DNA from: Poa pratensis
Lineage: Eukaryota > Streptophyta > Magnoliopsida > Poales > Poaceae
Assembly (NCBI GenBank): GCA_947311845.1
Contig: CAMZMU010000117.1
Span: 75,896,059-75,960,058, forward strand
Reading direction: 5' to 3'
Length of the DNA: 64,000 bases
The notes beneath the pieces were generated by a model that made no database searches, was not told where the DNA came from, and worked only from the letters and a program-made list of their open reading frames with translations. The stretch's first letter is position 1; every line of letters starts with the position of its first letter. A program made the translations under genes and the position numbers. Shown piece after piece: positions 43,635 to 55,556 of this stretch.

Positions 43635-44676
43635 TGTCGGGGGAATACTTTCTGGATTAACCCGCGGCCCAGTGCGACTTACTTTACCGCACGGACAAAG
43701 GCCCACTTGGGAGCAAGCCCAGTATTGAACCGCCATAAGGGGAAAGATCTAGAAGACGTATCCCGGAGGACGTGAAGACCAAGTAGTCTCCGAATAGGAC
43801 TCTGTGGACGTATTCCTTGTGGGAGAAGTTTTCTTTGTAACCTGGCGAGCCTCTGTGTATATAAAGAGGACTCGCAGGACTTAGAGGGTCAAGCCCTAAA
43901 CCCTAGCTCATACGGCGAGTACCAGATCGGATCGCCTCCATTGTAACACCTCGATTATCATATCAATACCAATCTAGGGTAGGCAGGAAGTAGGTCTTTT
44001 ACCTCACATTGAGGGGGCCGAACCTGGGTAAATCTGTGTTGATCTTTGTTCCTGCGATCCCAAGCTCGGAGATGCTTGACTCGCGTAATCCCACACCTAC
44101 GAAGTCATCTATGACACCTGACGTGACAAACCCACGACAGTTGGCGCCCACCGTGGGGCCTGCGGTCAAAAGCGTCACGTTCCGCGCAGGATCGAAATCA
44201 GGCTTCAAGGACATCGCCATCGGCCAAGTTGAAGACATCAATGGAGTCCCCTTCATCGACGACTCAGAGTGGGGACCCGAGGCAGATCACATCGAGTTTG
44301 GATACATTGTTCCCATCGGATCAGTGAAAGTTTTCGTCGGATCCGTCAGTCGCATCTATAGATGCGACTCAAGGAAGCGAGTCGGGGGAGAACTGCGGCC
44401 GGTCAGGGTCCGCGTGTTGGAGGAGCACAAGCTACAGCAAAACTACCCATCCCCGTCCGACAAGACCTGTTTGGGGATCTCTACCAAATCAGGAAGGAGA
44501 CCTCAAGATTGAAGAATTGAAGCTATCAGGACGGAACTCTATGAAGAGGCGCAAAGACTCGCGGCTGAGCGCGAAAAACTCCAAGAAGAAGGTCGACGAC
44601 TCCGTCGCTGGCAGCCAAAGCATCAGGCGGTCCGAACCAAGACGACATCTGAGCGCAAGAAACTCCAAGAAGAAGA

Positions 44677-45735
44677 TTGGCGACTCCGTCGTTGGCAGCA
44701 AAAGCATCAGATCAAGATGGACAGAGGAGAGATGAAACCACAGTTCCACGGCGACCCGAGAGCAACGTGCATGCCGCGATAGGAATATTGTCGAAGATAG
44801 CACCGGTTGGAGACACACGAGCTGATAAGGAAGCTCGCCATGCGATCGACCTACTGCAAACCGCTGCCTTACAACAAGCAAATATGTATGGAGTCACGCC
44901 CAATGAGCCGCAAAACGAGGTATCATGGGGAGGAGAAAAGTGCAGCGTCGAAGAAGTGGTCAACCAGCTAGCAGGTTTGCAGGTATCATTGGAAAAAGAA
45001 AAGAAGATAGAAGGCGAGTCACAGACGTCCGGAGCGACTCAGCCAGCCCAGATTGAAACTGACTCAGATGAAGATTCAGCGCCAGTAAACTCCTATTCAT
45101 TATTGAAAGGACCAGCATGTTTTGGAGAGGAAATACGGCTCACTCGTTTCCCCCCGAACTTCGGTGAGTCGCAGCGAGTCACCACCTATCGCAGTGACCA
45201 AGACCCTGCCTTATGGATAGAAGATTATGAGGCAAGCATGACAGGGACTGATGTAACTCAGGAAGTGCGTGCGAAATATTTCCACTTGGCAATACAGGGA
45301 GAAGCCAGGGATTGGCTGTTAAGCTGCCATCAAAATCAATAAGCACATGGGAAGACTTGAAGGACAAGTTCATCAACAGATTCCAAACAGAAGACATGAA
45401 AAACCTTAGACAATGCGTTCAAAAGAGGACGAATCAAGCGGTGACTGGATCAAGAGTCGCGGAGATCCTTGGCTCCGCCAAAACTTAACAGTACAGCTGC
45501 AATACAAGCTATGAGGAAGAACTGTAGATTTGAGCCGCTGGTGCACAAATTAAGTCGCGCTGAGCACAAGATTGATAGTTTCGACCAGCTTTTGGCAACA
45601 GCTGACAAGTACGCAAAGACAGATAAGGGGACAGGCGGCTTATCACAGAACCCAACAGGGAAATTGCAAGTCGCGCAAACTGAACATCGCGCACACCAGA
45701 TGAAGGAGCAAGGAGTGATAAGGCCTCTTCCCTAA
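44677..45735 (+). pseudogene. Gypsy gag polyprotein, frameshifted
   Basis: DPALWIEDYEASMTG, KYFHLAIQGEARDWL and, after a lost or gained base near 45320, LPSKSISTWEDLKDKFINRF make up the retrotransposon gag capsid domain. A later frame (45469 on) carries RAEHKIDSFDQLLATADKYA. Gag would form the virus-like particle. Several frameshifts show that it cannot be made intact. Confidence 0.85.
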
Positions 45736-45972
45736 TAACTGCAAGGGGATCTTTGACGTTCCTTGCGACTTACATCGCAGGAGAGATGGCAGGCCAGCGA
45801 GTCACACAAAGGCGCAATGTCATTATTACCGGAGGTGGAAAGAAGGCGACACGCCAGATGCGGCTCGCAGTGGATCAATGCAGCACAAGAATAAATCTAG
45901 CTCTCATCAAGGCCTGACGTTTTACCTAGAAGAACATAGGACAGTTTCATACAGTGGAAGTACAAACAACGG

Positions 45973-46804
45973 ATGGAAGCCGGAGGCGGCCAGATTTCAA
46001 CGCCAGAAAGGTACCGTCGCTGGACAGAGCAATCGGTTATTTGGAGTCGCGGCGATCACCCCCCAGAAGTAAGAGATCCAGGACAGCCAGCTCTTGTGGT
46101 CACGCCTGAAGTCGCGGGATACAAGTTAAGTAAGGTCCTAATGGACGGAGGAGGAAGAGTAAACATCCTATATCAAGACACGCTCCGAAGAATGAATATA
46201 CCCGAGTCGCGGCTGCGACCATCCAGGAAAGAAATTCAAGGCATAATCCCAGGAGCTGTTACGCGACCAATCGGAAAGATAACCTTGAAGTTAGCTTTGG
46301 ACAGAGCGGAACTTCCGCACAGAGCTCCTAGACTTTGAGGTTGTAGCAGTCAAGAGCTCATATCATGCGATCTTTGGAAGAGAAGCCTATGTCAAATTTA
46401 CCGCCCCTGCTACGTCTACCTACAGTTAAAGATACCAGGACCAAACGGTGTTATTACAATATATGGAGACAGGCAGAGAGCGTTAGAATGCGAGAACGCA
46501 GGCTCAGCACTCGCAGAAGAAGCTTGCATCGCCAACTCCTCACACGGATATCAGTCGCAGATCGGTAATCGCAGCTCAAAACGAGTCGCGTTGGAGGTAC
46601 CGCGGAGCGGCCAACAGGATGCAGCCACCGGATGGTAAATCCCACCGAGAAGTCGCGCATCAGCAAGATAATGCCCCAGAGGTCGCTTTGATACAAAAAG
46701 AAGACAAGAAATGGCGCATGTGCATAGACCCAGCCTCGATCAACAACCCCAGCCAAAGAGGTTCAGTTATCGTGAGTCCTTACAAAGCACTCAACTCAAC
46801 ATAA
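45973..46804 (+). pseudogene. Gypsy protease and start of reverse transcriptase, broken
   Basis: VLMDGGGRVNILYQDTLRRM contains the aspartic protease active-site region (usually DGGSxVN). A stop and frame change near 46330 is followed, in pieces, by YHAIFGREAYVKF and GVITIYGDRQRALECENAG, then KKWRMCIDPASINN, which resembles the first reverse transcriptase motif (usually RMCIDF). The rest of the polymerase, including the YxDD region, is missing. Confidence 0.8.
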
Positions 46805-47536
46805 GTCGCAGCTCAGTGCGGCTAATCTCCTAACAAACTTGCTCTCTGCTTCAACATGAACACACATCGGAGCTATCATGCTCGACCCGAGTCGCTTTTA
46901 GCGACTCAAAATTGAACCAATCAGGTGTTCAACCCACTCCGTTAGGAGTATTAATTCGCAACTAAGTGCGATGAGTATCAAGTATGCATGGCCTGCGGGG
47001 AATAGAAAACCCGCATTAAAGGGCCTGCATCATCCTGTAACACCCTGTAAACATCGAGTGATTATGAAATAAAGCCGGCACCCTTGACATTCAAGGGCTT
47101 GTCGTTTCGCCTCAACTATCATTGAGTCGCTGAGTCTTTTGAATTTCATATATCACTGACCCTTGAGGGCTCCTTACGAGCATCGCGAGTACCAATCGCA
47201 CCTCAAATTTTGCCAAACGAGTGGCAATCCTTAAGCTAGAAGCGTCTTGCATTATGCGGCCAAAGTACTGGGGTGTGGCGTCAATCGAGCTTGATTGCCT
47301 ATCATGGCCGCTCTCGACCCTGAACACACATGTTCCTAGGAAATACTGAGCCGCGCGAGCGTCTACTTAATGGAATTATCATGAAAAGAACCTGCTTATA
47401 GGTCACCAAAATACTGTTTATAATACATGAATGTCTTACAGACTAACGGGCATGTCCCACATTATTTATTTTTTTCTTCCGAGCTACAGGAGTGGGAATT
47501 GGCGCGGCTTGTCTCGCGGTTGCAGTCGCAGGTGCC

Positions 47537-50408
47537 CTAATAATCAGGGCGCGCCAGACGAGGCAGAAGGGCCACCAGATCCTGTTGATGGAGTAGTAGC
47601 CCGGATGACTCAGCTCCTGTGGACTTTTCCTTTGGCACCTTGCTCCCATCAAGATTGAATTTTTCGAGATAAGTGCCCAAGTCTAAGTTATCAACAAATT
47701 TTGTGGCATATCCGCGCATCCCTTTCCAGATGTCGAAGTATTCGCTTATTGGCAGTTCAGTATCATCCGCGCTCATCGCCAGGCCGTGGCGAGCAATCTT
47801 GCCAACATCTATTTCTGGATAATATGCTCGGAGCAATGTCAAGACATGCGCGGCTCCGGTGCGAGCAGAGGATCGTTTCCAATCAGAGACATAATGCGGA
47901 GCCTTGAGCAGTTTATTTATCCAATACTCGCAAGATGTTGGGCCATCAGTCGCAGGAGAGATTACCGTCATAACTTCCTTGGTAACCTTTAAGAAGCGCT
48001 GACTGAAGTCTGACAGATATACCAGTTGATCCTTCAAGTTGGAGCGGGACACTGGGGCCTCAGGCCCTATGTCAAGAAAGAAAAGACAAGAAACAAGTCA
48101 GCGACTCACGTTGGCTACCCAAAATATATATGATTAAAGGAATAAAAGACGAACCAGCAAGCTGCAGGATGGCTGATTTGAATGGAGCCAAAACCCTCAA
48201 AGGCTTTGAACAGCGAGTTATATTTTTCATCTCGCGCGGCGAGTTCCTTTGCGTGGTCTCCCTTCAGACGATCAATCAATTCAGATTTAAGAGTCAGCCC
48301 TTCTCGCAAAGATCTAATGACTTCGTCTTTCTCCATGAGTCGCTGCTGCATATGCTTCAAGTTCTTTAAATTGCTCTTCACAGGAGTCGAGTTGACCTTT
48401 GAGAGATTTTATTTCCTGATCCTGGTCCCTAATGACCTCATTATGCTGCTCCAGGGGAGACTGCATCACTTCAGGCTGATCTATGGAAATGCCTTACCCT
48501 TTATTGAGCCAGAAGCATCAAGCAAGGACAGTTCAAGCTGAAAATAAACAGAGCAAAATGCATGGGTAAACTATCCAGGAATTTGGGGGCTCGAGATTTG
48601 GAGCCAAGAAAAGAATCAACACCCCGTGCAATGACACAAGGTTTTGATCCTTGGGGGCTACGGTATATGTACCTGGCGACTTGAAGAAAATTGCTCAACT
48701 AGGCGCGCAGCAGAGCAGCATGCTTATCTCCAGCAGCAATTATGGCATCCGCAATTGACTTGGAACTATTTCCTGGAGCTGGAATTCTATCTTCAGTAGA
48801 TACCCTACCAACAGCAGGAGTTGCGGATGGAGCTGCGACTGGAGTCGTGGCAGGAGCCGCATCAGCAATACCTTCCTCCAGGGATGGCCTTGGATGAGTC
48901 GCACCATCACTGTTTCCCACGTTTTCATCAGCAGCATCATCCTCGCTCATAGCTGGCTGAGAAGAAGCGGTATGAGAATTAGACTTGGTATCCTCTTCAA
49001 CATGGCCCTGCAAAATATTGATGGATTAATAAGCTGACCTAGCAGAGCCGTAACATTGAAAAGAAGGCGAACCATACCCAGAGGCGACACGGATACTCTT
49101 CATCAGGCAACCAGAGGAAGGAGAAGATAAACCTTGCAAATCTGAACCTACAGAGTATGAAAAGAAGTGGTGATCAGCAATTCCTTGCCAAAAATACGCA
49201 AGCACAAAAGGAAAAGGAGAAAGTCGCAAAACTACCCGAGCTCATTGAGAAGCAGTTCTTTGCAACAGCCTCGGAAGGGAAAGCGGTTGTCAGGATCAGC
49301 AAGTTTTAAAGATTTGGCAGTTCTTCTTTCTATCAGTAGCGCCAAGGCTTTGCGGCGTTTCTCAGGTTGCACGGGGTCTTCTGAGCTCTCGCATGACAAA
49401 CGTTTTGAGGACCTGCGAGGCACCTCAGGAAGTTCCAAGAAAGGTGTATTTGGAGTCGAGGACAGAAGAGCGTCGGCCATTTGTTGCTCCTCTTCAGAAG
49501 CGCTACCCTCAGGCTCGAAGACAATATCGTGCATAATTGTATCCTTGCCAAGGGCTGCGGCTTGCTTTGACGACTCAGCCGCGGCTTCTTGGTTCGAGTC
49601 GGTGTCCTCTGAAGGAAGAACCCAGAAATAGGGGTCGATCTGAAAAGGAGCTCGGGTCAGAAATAATTAATTTTGGAGAAGGAATCTTGGAGGAAACAAG
49701 TTACAAGTAAACATTACCACAAAAGGCTTGTGCTCAGCCCAGAAGGGAGCAAGCCCGACGTTATCATACGAGTCGATATCCTCCCGTCACTCGGCGAATG
49801 AAATTTATCCATTCCCCCTTGTCCCAATCTTCAGGGCAAGTACGGTCGACATCGTTTGCGTGACAAGTGAAATCCATTATAAGTCGCGAGCGGCGACTCA
49901 CAGGCTGAATTCGCCATTTAGTCCAGCAAGATATGAGATCTAATCCAGTGAGACCATGGAGTGTCAGCGCCCTCACCTTGTCCAAAAGGGATTCGATAAA
50001 GGGCAACGAAGAAGGATCAGATTTAGAAGACAGAGCATCGGTAGCCTCGAAGGGAAGAGGAGACCAAAGAGGAAGAGGAATTTCACCCTCAGGAGAAGTG
50101 TTTTTGCAATAGAAGAATGTTCTTTGCCAATCCTTAATTTTGTTGGCAAGGGCTAGTTTTGGGAAAATACTATCTCTACGGCGTTGGAAGGAAACGGCGC
50201 CGCATTGGAGAAAGGGACCATCTGTGGTTTCCCTTTGACTATTGCAATTGAAAAGAGCAAGCCAGAAATCTATTGAAGGCGGGATACCCAGATAATCTTC
50301 GCAGAGGACGTGGAAGTTGCTCACTTGCAACATCGAATTAGGGCCAATATCATGGAAGCGGAGACCCAACCGCTGCATCAAGGAGCGGAAGAAGAGAAAG
50401 CCTGGGGC
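47537..50408 (-). pseudogene. Transposase_28-type multi-exon gene antisense in the Gypsy element
   Basis: Exon ending near 49718: FRSLMQRLGLRFHDIGPNSM and NFHVLCEDYLGIPPSIDFWL match the plant putative gypsy-type transposon domain (PF04195 type). A clean intron (GTAATG at 49717 to TTTTCAG at 49640) leads to exon 49639-49236, with nuclear-signal-like PEKRRK. Another acceptor TTTTGCAG begins exon 49007-48673, and coiled-coil exons follow (KHMQQRLMEKDEVIRSLREG near 48340), with the C-terminal part at 48052-47537. The 5' end is replaced by the next LTR, and there is a frameshift near 48365. Its role in the element is unknown; genes of this layout recur antisense in large Gypsy derivatives. Confidence 0.7.
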
Positions 50409-51916
50409 TGATGACCCACAAGTATAGGGGGTGTATCGCAGTACTTTCGATAAATAAGAATGTCGAACCCAACGAGGAGCAGAAGGTGCTGGCAAGTAGT
50501 TTTGATCAAGAATTCACTGTAAAAGCTAGCAGACAGGTTTTCAGTAGTATTCGAAACAGCAGGTAAAAACAGTGCAAGTAAATAAACGAGCGCGGCAACA
50601 AATGCAGCGAGTGGCCCAATCCTTTTGAGTGCAAAGGACAAGCCGAGTGTGTTACTTATAAGAGACAAATGTTCCTGAGGACACATGGGAATTTCGTCAA
50701 GTGCTTTCGCTTCGTGCAACTGGTTAATCTTCATTGTTTTGATAAGTGTTGTGTGGGTGAATCTATGCTAACGCACCGCCCTTCCTAGGACTAATACGCA
50801 CTTGTGATTATACCCCCTGCAAGCATCCGCGAATGCAGAAAAGTAATTAAGATAAATCTAACCACAGCTTTAAACTCTGAGACCCTACGCTCCCTCGTGC
50901 ACTATCTTACTAACGGGGGTTCAGGTTTCTGTCACTCCGGCAACCCCTCAACTAGCAAGCTAGGTACACGATGCATTCCCCTAGGCCCATAAAGGTGAAG
51001 TGTCATGTAGTCGACGTTCACATGACACCACTAGAAGAATGACACCACAACTTAAATATCAAACCATTAAATATTAACGCAGCATTATTCACTACTAACA
51101 ACATGACTTCCCCATGTCCTCAAGAACTACAAACTACTCACAAGACATCATATGGATCATGATCAGAGATGATATGGCAATGAATAACAATCTGGACATG
51201 AACACTAATCCACCAAACAAACTCAATAGCATCAATAACAAGGAGTAATCAACACCGGGAGAGTCTCCCCAATGAACTAGACAAGGTACAGCCCTAGATG
51301 TTACAGCAAGATGGATGTGGAGTCGGTGGAGATGATGGTGATGGCGCAGTGGATGATGGTGATGATGATCCCGATGAAGTCCAGCGTGATGACGATGACG
51401 ATGGCGATGATTTCCCCTCTCCGGGAGGGAATTTCCCCGGCAGGATCTCCCTGCCAGAGAGCTCTTTCTCTCTCGGTGGTTTCCGTCCCGTGGAGGCGGC
51501 GGAATATTTCGTGGACGTCCCCCGTGCTTAGGTTTTCGGGAGGCAGATATACGCGAAGAGGCAACCTGGGGGTGGACCCAGGTGGCCACGCCATAGCTGG
51601 GCGCGGCCCACAGGCCAGCCGCGCCCAGGTGTGGCGTGGGGCCCACCTGGCCCACCTGGCTGCCTCCTTTTGGCTGCCTCCGGCATCTGACATTATAAGA
51701 CCCCCAGAATTGGTTTCGTGATTTTTGGAGTTCCGCTGATATGCTGACTTGACGACGCTTTTTCCAGCAGAAACCTGACTCCGAAGGATAATTCCCAATA
51801 ATCATCAAACATGCAAAATAAGGCAAAATAACATAAGTATCATGTATTAATATGAAATATAAGGATAGATAATGACAAATTATGATATAAAATAGTGATG
51901 CAAAATGGACGTATCA
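50409..51916 (-). repeat. 3' LTR of the Athila-like element (1508 bp)
   Basis: In plus orientation it starts TGATGACCCACAAGTATAGG and ends GGACGTATCA. On the element strand the start TGATACGTCCATTTTGCATC is a common Triticeae Gypsy LTR start. A His-rich frame over a GAT/ATC trinucleotide tract (about 51300-51410) is not a gene. Confidence 0.9.
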
Positions 51917-52651
51917 ACTCCCCCCAAGCTTAGACTCGCTTGTCCCCAAGCGAAAACTGAGCTCAGTAAACAAGTCCACATGTTTATGGAGTGAAGTGTC
52001 GATAATAAAGAATACGGACAAGAAGCATCAGTATTTACTCAGCTAAACAAGTCATTTTAAACAGCAGTCTCTACACATTCTACTTAACTTGGAACAAGTA
52101 ATGGAACAACCACAAATAAAGGTACATTAAGCAAACCAATTGGATGTGGCAAACTGTGTTCTTGGTCAGAGAACAATCAACATTCTAACTTATCTTTCAA
52201 GAAGAGTCTTTATACTAGAGCTATATTGCAGAAATAGAGTTGCTCAATCATCACTGTTCCTTTCACATTCCAAAGAAAACTGTCAAAGTCATATTCTCAA
52301 AGATAAAACTTCATGTGCTCAAGCAAAGTAGACAAAACATGATAGGAAATATTATGAACTATAAATGATTGTATCTATAACAATTCGAGTGCTTGCTCGG
52401 GATAGAGGGAATAGGTTTACTGACTCAACAATAAATAAATGATAGGCCCTTCGCAGAGGGAAGCAGGGATTAAAACGTGTGCTAGAGCTTTTTAGTTCCC
52501 GAAGGCATAGAGAGTGTAAAAATATTGCTTTGAGAGGTGTATGCTATTGGTCAACAAATCAGTGGTAGAATCCTTGTCATCTTCCATACTAATTAACTTT
52601 TAGAGCGGTTCCGAGAGTTTATAGAACTGCACTTGTAACAAGCACTTATTG

Positions 52652-52741
52652 ATGACACTCCTCCCAACCATTTCTTTCCACAAACCATGGCTTGACCGAA
52701 TCCTCGGTTGCCGACCAACAATCACCGTGGAGGAGTGTCAT
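52652..52741 (-). ncRNA. Conserved stem-loop in Gypsy 3' spacer (copy 1)
   Basis: ATGACACTCCTCC and GGAGGAGTGTCAT form a perfect 13-bp outer stem. Inside, ACCGA-ATCC-TCGGT forms a second 5-bp hairpin (52695-52708). The same architecture occurs in the otherwise diverged element at 58744-58834. Type is given as ncRNA for a structured RNA element; function is inferred. Confidence 0.5.
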
Positions 52742-53634
52742 TTATTTATTTATTTATTTATAGGGTGGACTACCAGCTCTTTTAATGCAAAATAAAAGGT
52801 GGAGAAGCAGATGAAGCTGCCAATCCTTGTAAATCAGTTAGCATGGAAGATGACACATCTGCTACCACGTCCTTATGAGCTTGGTGAACAGTGACACAAA
52901 AAGGGATATAATAATAGTTTTGAATAGTTAAAGGTAGCACACGAGAAAATGTACTTGGAGTAGTGCGAACACTACATGATAGGTAGTTATGGTGGACACG
53001 AATGGAGTGCTTTGGTTCAGGGTTTTGGATGCACGAGAAGTATCTCCTCTCAGTACAAGGTTTTAGGCTAGCAAGGTTTAGTAGCAAGCACAAGAATTGA
53101 GAGAGACAAACACTTATAGATCTAATAGAACAACCATGCTATCTACTTTGTGGGCACAAAACACTTTAATTCAAGAATAATAAACTCATTGGCCAACAAA
53201 GAGGAAAACAATAGGGATAATGTTATTGCAACCAGTTCCCTCTTTTCTACTTAAGTGTAAAAAGTATTGATACTACTGACCAGTCTAAGTTTGCCACAAC
53301 CAACTAAATTTACTTGCTGCACCCAAAGTGATGCCAATACTAATGTAACAAGATCAGCATATGACAAAGGACTTGCTGGCTAAAATAAAGTGTGCAGAAA
53401 GTAAAGATAAAGCTTCTCATTAATATTCCATCACAATAAACCTCACACCAACGGATACAACGATAACCAACTAAGGAGTGATACTCCACATTGCAAACTA
53501 TCTCATATGATAACTTCTCTACTCATGGTACTAAGCAAAAATATAAAGATAAAGATAAAGATAAAGATGGTGATACTGAAAACACCCCCCCCAAGCTTGA
53601 AACAAGCTGGGAGTGTGTTGTTACCCATGGTGAA

Positions 53635-54108
53635 TTACTCCCTTGGCGGTGATGGTGGTACGACAGTAATAGGTGTTAAGAACCGTGCGAGCATTTGGCG
53701 AAGCCGATTGTTCTCTTCTTGAAGAATTTCCACTTCCGCCCTAAGGACTCGATATTGTTCGCAAAATTGATCCGTGACCCTTATTGCTTCAGTAGCCGCA
53801 GGGAAGGCGCTCAGGTCCGGAACTGCTGGAACTGCTCCCTGCATATTATGAGAAAAAGCACGTTGAAGGTTAACAGATCCCACAAAGGTAGGATTGCTGG
53901 GCCCATCGCCTCTTGTAGCTTGTCCTCCTTGATTGCGGCGCTGAGCCGTCCTGATCTCTTCTCTAACACTTCGATCCATGTCGGCCCTCCTAGCTGCAAC
54001 TTCTTCATCGGTTGTCCAACCAGCGGCGTTCCACTGGTTCACATCCCTCTCAAGTTCACGCCGGCGCCTGGCTGCGTAGTCCTCCGCACAAGAGCCTTGA
54101 GACGACAT
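53635..54108 (-). CDS. Small coiled-coil protein downstream of pol
   Basis: 157 residues from MSSQGSCAEDYAARRRRELE. A charged helical N-terminal half ends in an RRNQGG segment, then a proline-containing linker, then a C-terminal leucine-zipper-like helix (LRAEVEILQEENNRLRQML) and PPSPPRE. It sits between integrase and the 3' LTR, where Athila elements carry an envelope-like gene, but no signal peptide or membrane helix is seen within this start. An upstream extension of the frame crosses GC-rich DNA shared with the LTR and is probably untranslated. Role unknown; intact. Confidence 0.55.
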   Translation of the reverse strand: MSSQGSCAEDYAARRRRELERDVNQWNAAGWTTDEEVAARRADMDRSVREEIRTAQRRNQGGQATRGDGPSNPTFVGSVNLQRAFSHNMQGAVPAVPDLSAFPAATEAIRVTDQFCEQYRVLRAEVEILQEENNRLRQMLARFLTPITVVPPSPPRE

Positions 54109-54437
54109 GTCTAATACCAAAGGAACCTGCCAGAAACAGTTCGAAAAGAAACGCGACGAAAACACGAGATACGGACCTCGGGAGATCCGGGTAAATATAT
54201 AGCGAAAATAACGCGTGAAAAGGAAAGCACAGGGCGAAGCGGAATCGGAGGGGGTCTCCGAGGCGACCACGCCATAGCTGGGCGCGGCCCAGGTGGGGCC
54301 CGCGCCCTGCTGTGGCGTGGTGCCCTCGGGCACCTCCTCCGGCACTTATTCGTCTTGATATTTCCAAAATTGTATAAAAATAACTAATATAAAAGTTTCG
54401 AAGTAAAACGCGGACTTTTTCTTACCGAAACTCATAC

Positions 54438-55552
54438 CTACTTCAAATCAGACTCTGCAGTTTCCTGTTTCTGAGTTTTAATAAATTCCTCCGGAGATAC
54501 CATTTGAATAATATCAACATTTTCATTATAAGATTCTCCAGAAATATAATGTTTAAGTCTCTGCCCATTAACAACTTGAGGTTTGTCACCGTCAAGTGAA
54601 TTAATTTTTATTGCACCAGAACGATAAACTTCTTCCACAATGTAAGGTCCTTCCCATTTTGAGAGTAATTTTCCTGCAAAAAATCTGAGACGAGACCTAT
54701 ACAATAAAACTTTATCACCTATGCAAAATTCTCTTTTTAAAATTCTCTTGTCATGCCATCTCTTAACTTTCTCTTTGAAAAGTTTAGCATTTTCATATGC
54801 TTCACTTCTCCATTCATCTAGAGAGCTTAACTCTAGCAACCTTTTCTCACCAGCTAATTTGAAATCTCTATTAAGCTCTTTGATTGCCCAATAGGCCTTG
54901 TGTTCTAATTCTAGAGGTAAATGACAAGCTTTTCCATAAACCATTTTATAAGGAGACATGCCCATAGGATTTTTATATGCTGTTCTATAAGCCCACAAAG
55001 CATCATTAAGCTTTCTAGCCCAATTCTTTCTAGACCTATTGACAGTCTTTTGCAAAATCAACTTAATTTCTCTATTTGATAACTCTACTTGACCACTAGT
55101 TTGAGGATGATACGGTGAAGCAATTCTGTGATTGACACCATATTTAGCAAGAGTTTTTCTAAAACCACCATGAATAAAGTGTGAACCACCATCAGTCATG
55201 AGATATCTAGACACACCAAACCTCGAGAAAATAACATCCTTAAGCATTTTTAAGGAAGTCTTACCATCAGCACTAGAGGTTGGTATAGCCTCTACCCACT
55301 TAGTAACATAATCAACAGCAACAAGAATATGAGTATAACCATCTGAAGCGGGAAAAGAACCCATAAAGTCAAATCCCCAACAATCAAAAGGTTCAATAAC
55401 AAGAGAATAATTCATAGGCATCTCATTACGTCTACTAATATTCCCAACTCTCTGACATTGATCACAGGTCAAAACAAATTTTCTTGCATCTTTAAAAACA
55501 GTAGGCCAATAAAAACCTGATTGTAGAACCTTTTGTGCAGTTCTGTCTCCGG
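54438..55552 (-). pseudogene. Athila-like Gypsy integrase, N-terminally truncated
   Basis: Integrates retrotransposon cDNA. The zinc-finger end CDQCQRVGNISRRNEMP is followed by the DDE core: D in FDFMGSFPASDG, D in RYLMTDGGSHF, E in TSGQVELSNREIK, all kept, and a C-terminal GKLLSKWEGPYIVEEVY. The frame is open for 344 codons to the stop, and upstream bases to about 55552 still encode AGDRTAQKVLQSGFYW with a stop between. The polyprotein upstream of this point is gone, so the protein cannot be made normally. Confidence 0.9.
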
Positions 55553-55556
55553 CGCC

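Larger units (their letters stand above)
43635..50408 (+). mobile_element. Decayed Gypsy retrotransposon with an antisense gene
   Basis: The 5' LTR is 43635-44139 (TGTCGGGGGAATACT ... CCACGACA), with a TATA box TATATAAAG at 43858. The primer-binding region TTGGCGCCCACCGTGGGG follows at 44141. Sense gag and protease frames extend to about 46800, then a non-coding spacer (46805-47440), then a minus-strand multi-exon gene. The element is broken at 50408 by the 3' LTR of an Athila-like Gypsy, and its own 3' LTR is not in the window. Reverse transcriptase is reduced to a fragment. The word AGTCGC is unusually frequent throughout. Confidence 0.8.
50409..55556 (-). mobile_element. Athila-like Gypsy retrotransposon, 5' half missing
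   Basis: Minus orientation. 3' LTR (plus 50409-51916), polypurine tract CTTGGGGGGAGT next to TGATACGTCC, a non-coding spacer, a small coiled-coil ORF, then integrase up to the break at about 55556. Reverse transcriptase, gag and the 5' LTR are absent, and the sequence switches abruptly to an exonuclease gene. The spacer (51917-53630) has a (TTTA)n tract at 52740, a (GATAAA)n tract at 53545 and a conserved stem-loop. Confidence 0.9.

Noticed and set aside
47431..47658. Small plus-strand frame opposite the Transposase_28-type gene
   Set aside because: No domain; overlaps the better-supported minus-strand exon.
51134..51826. 230-codon frame with His-rich tract in the Gypsy LTR
   Set aside because: Located wholly within an LTR over a trinucleotide repeat; no domain.
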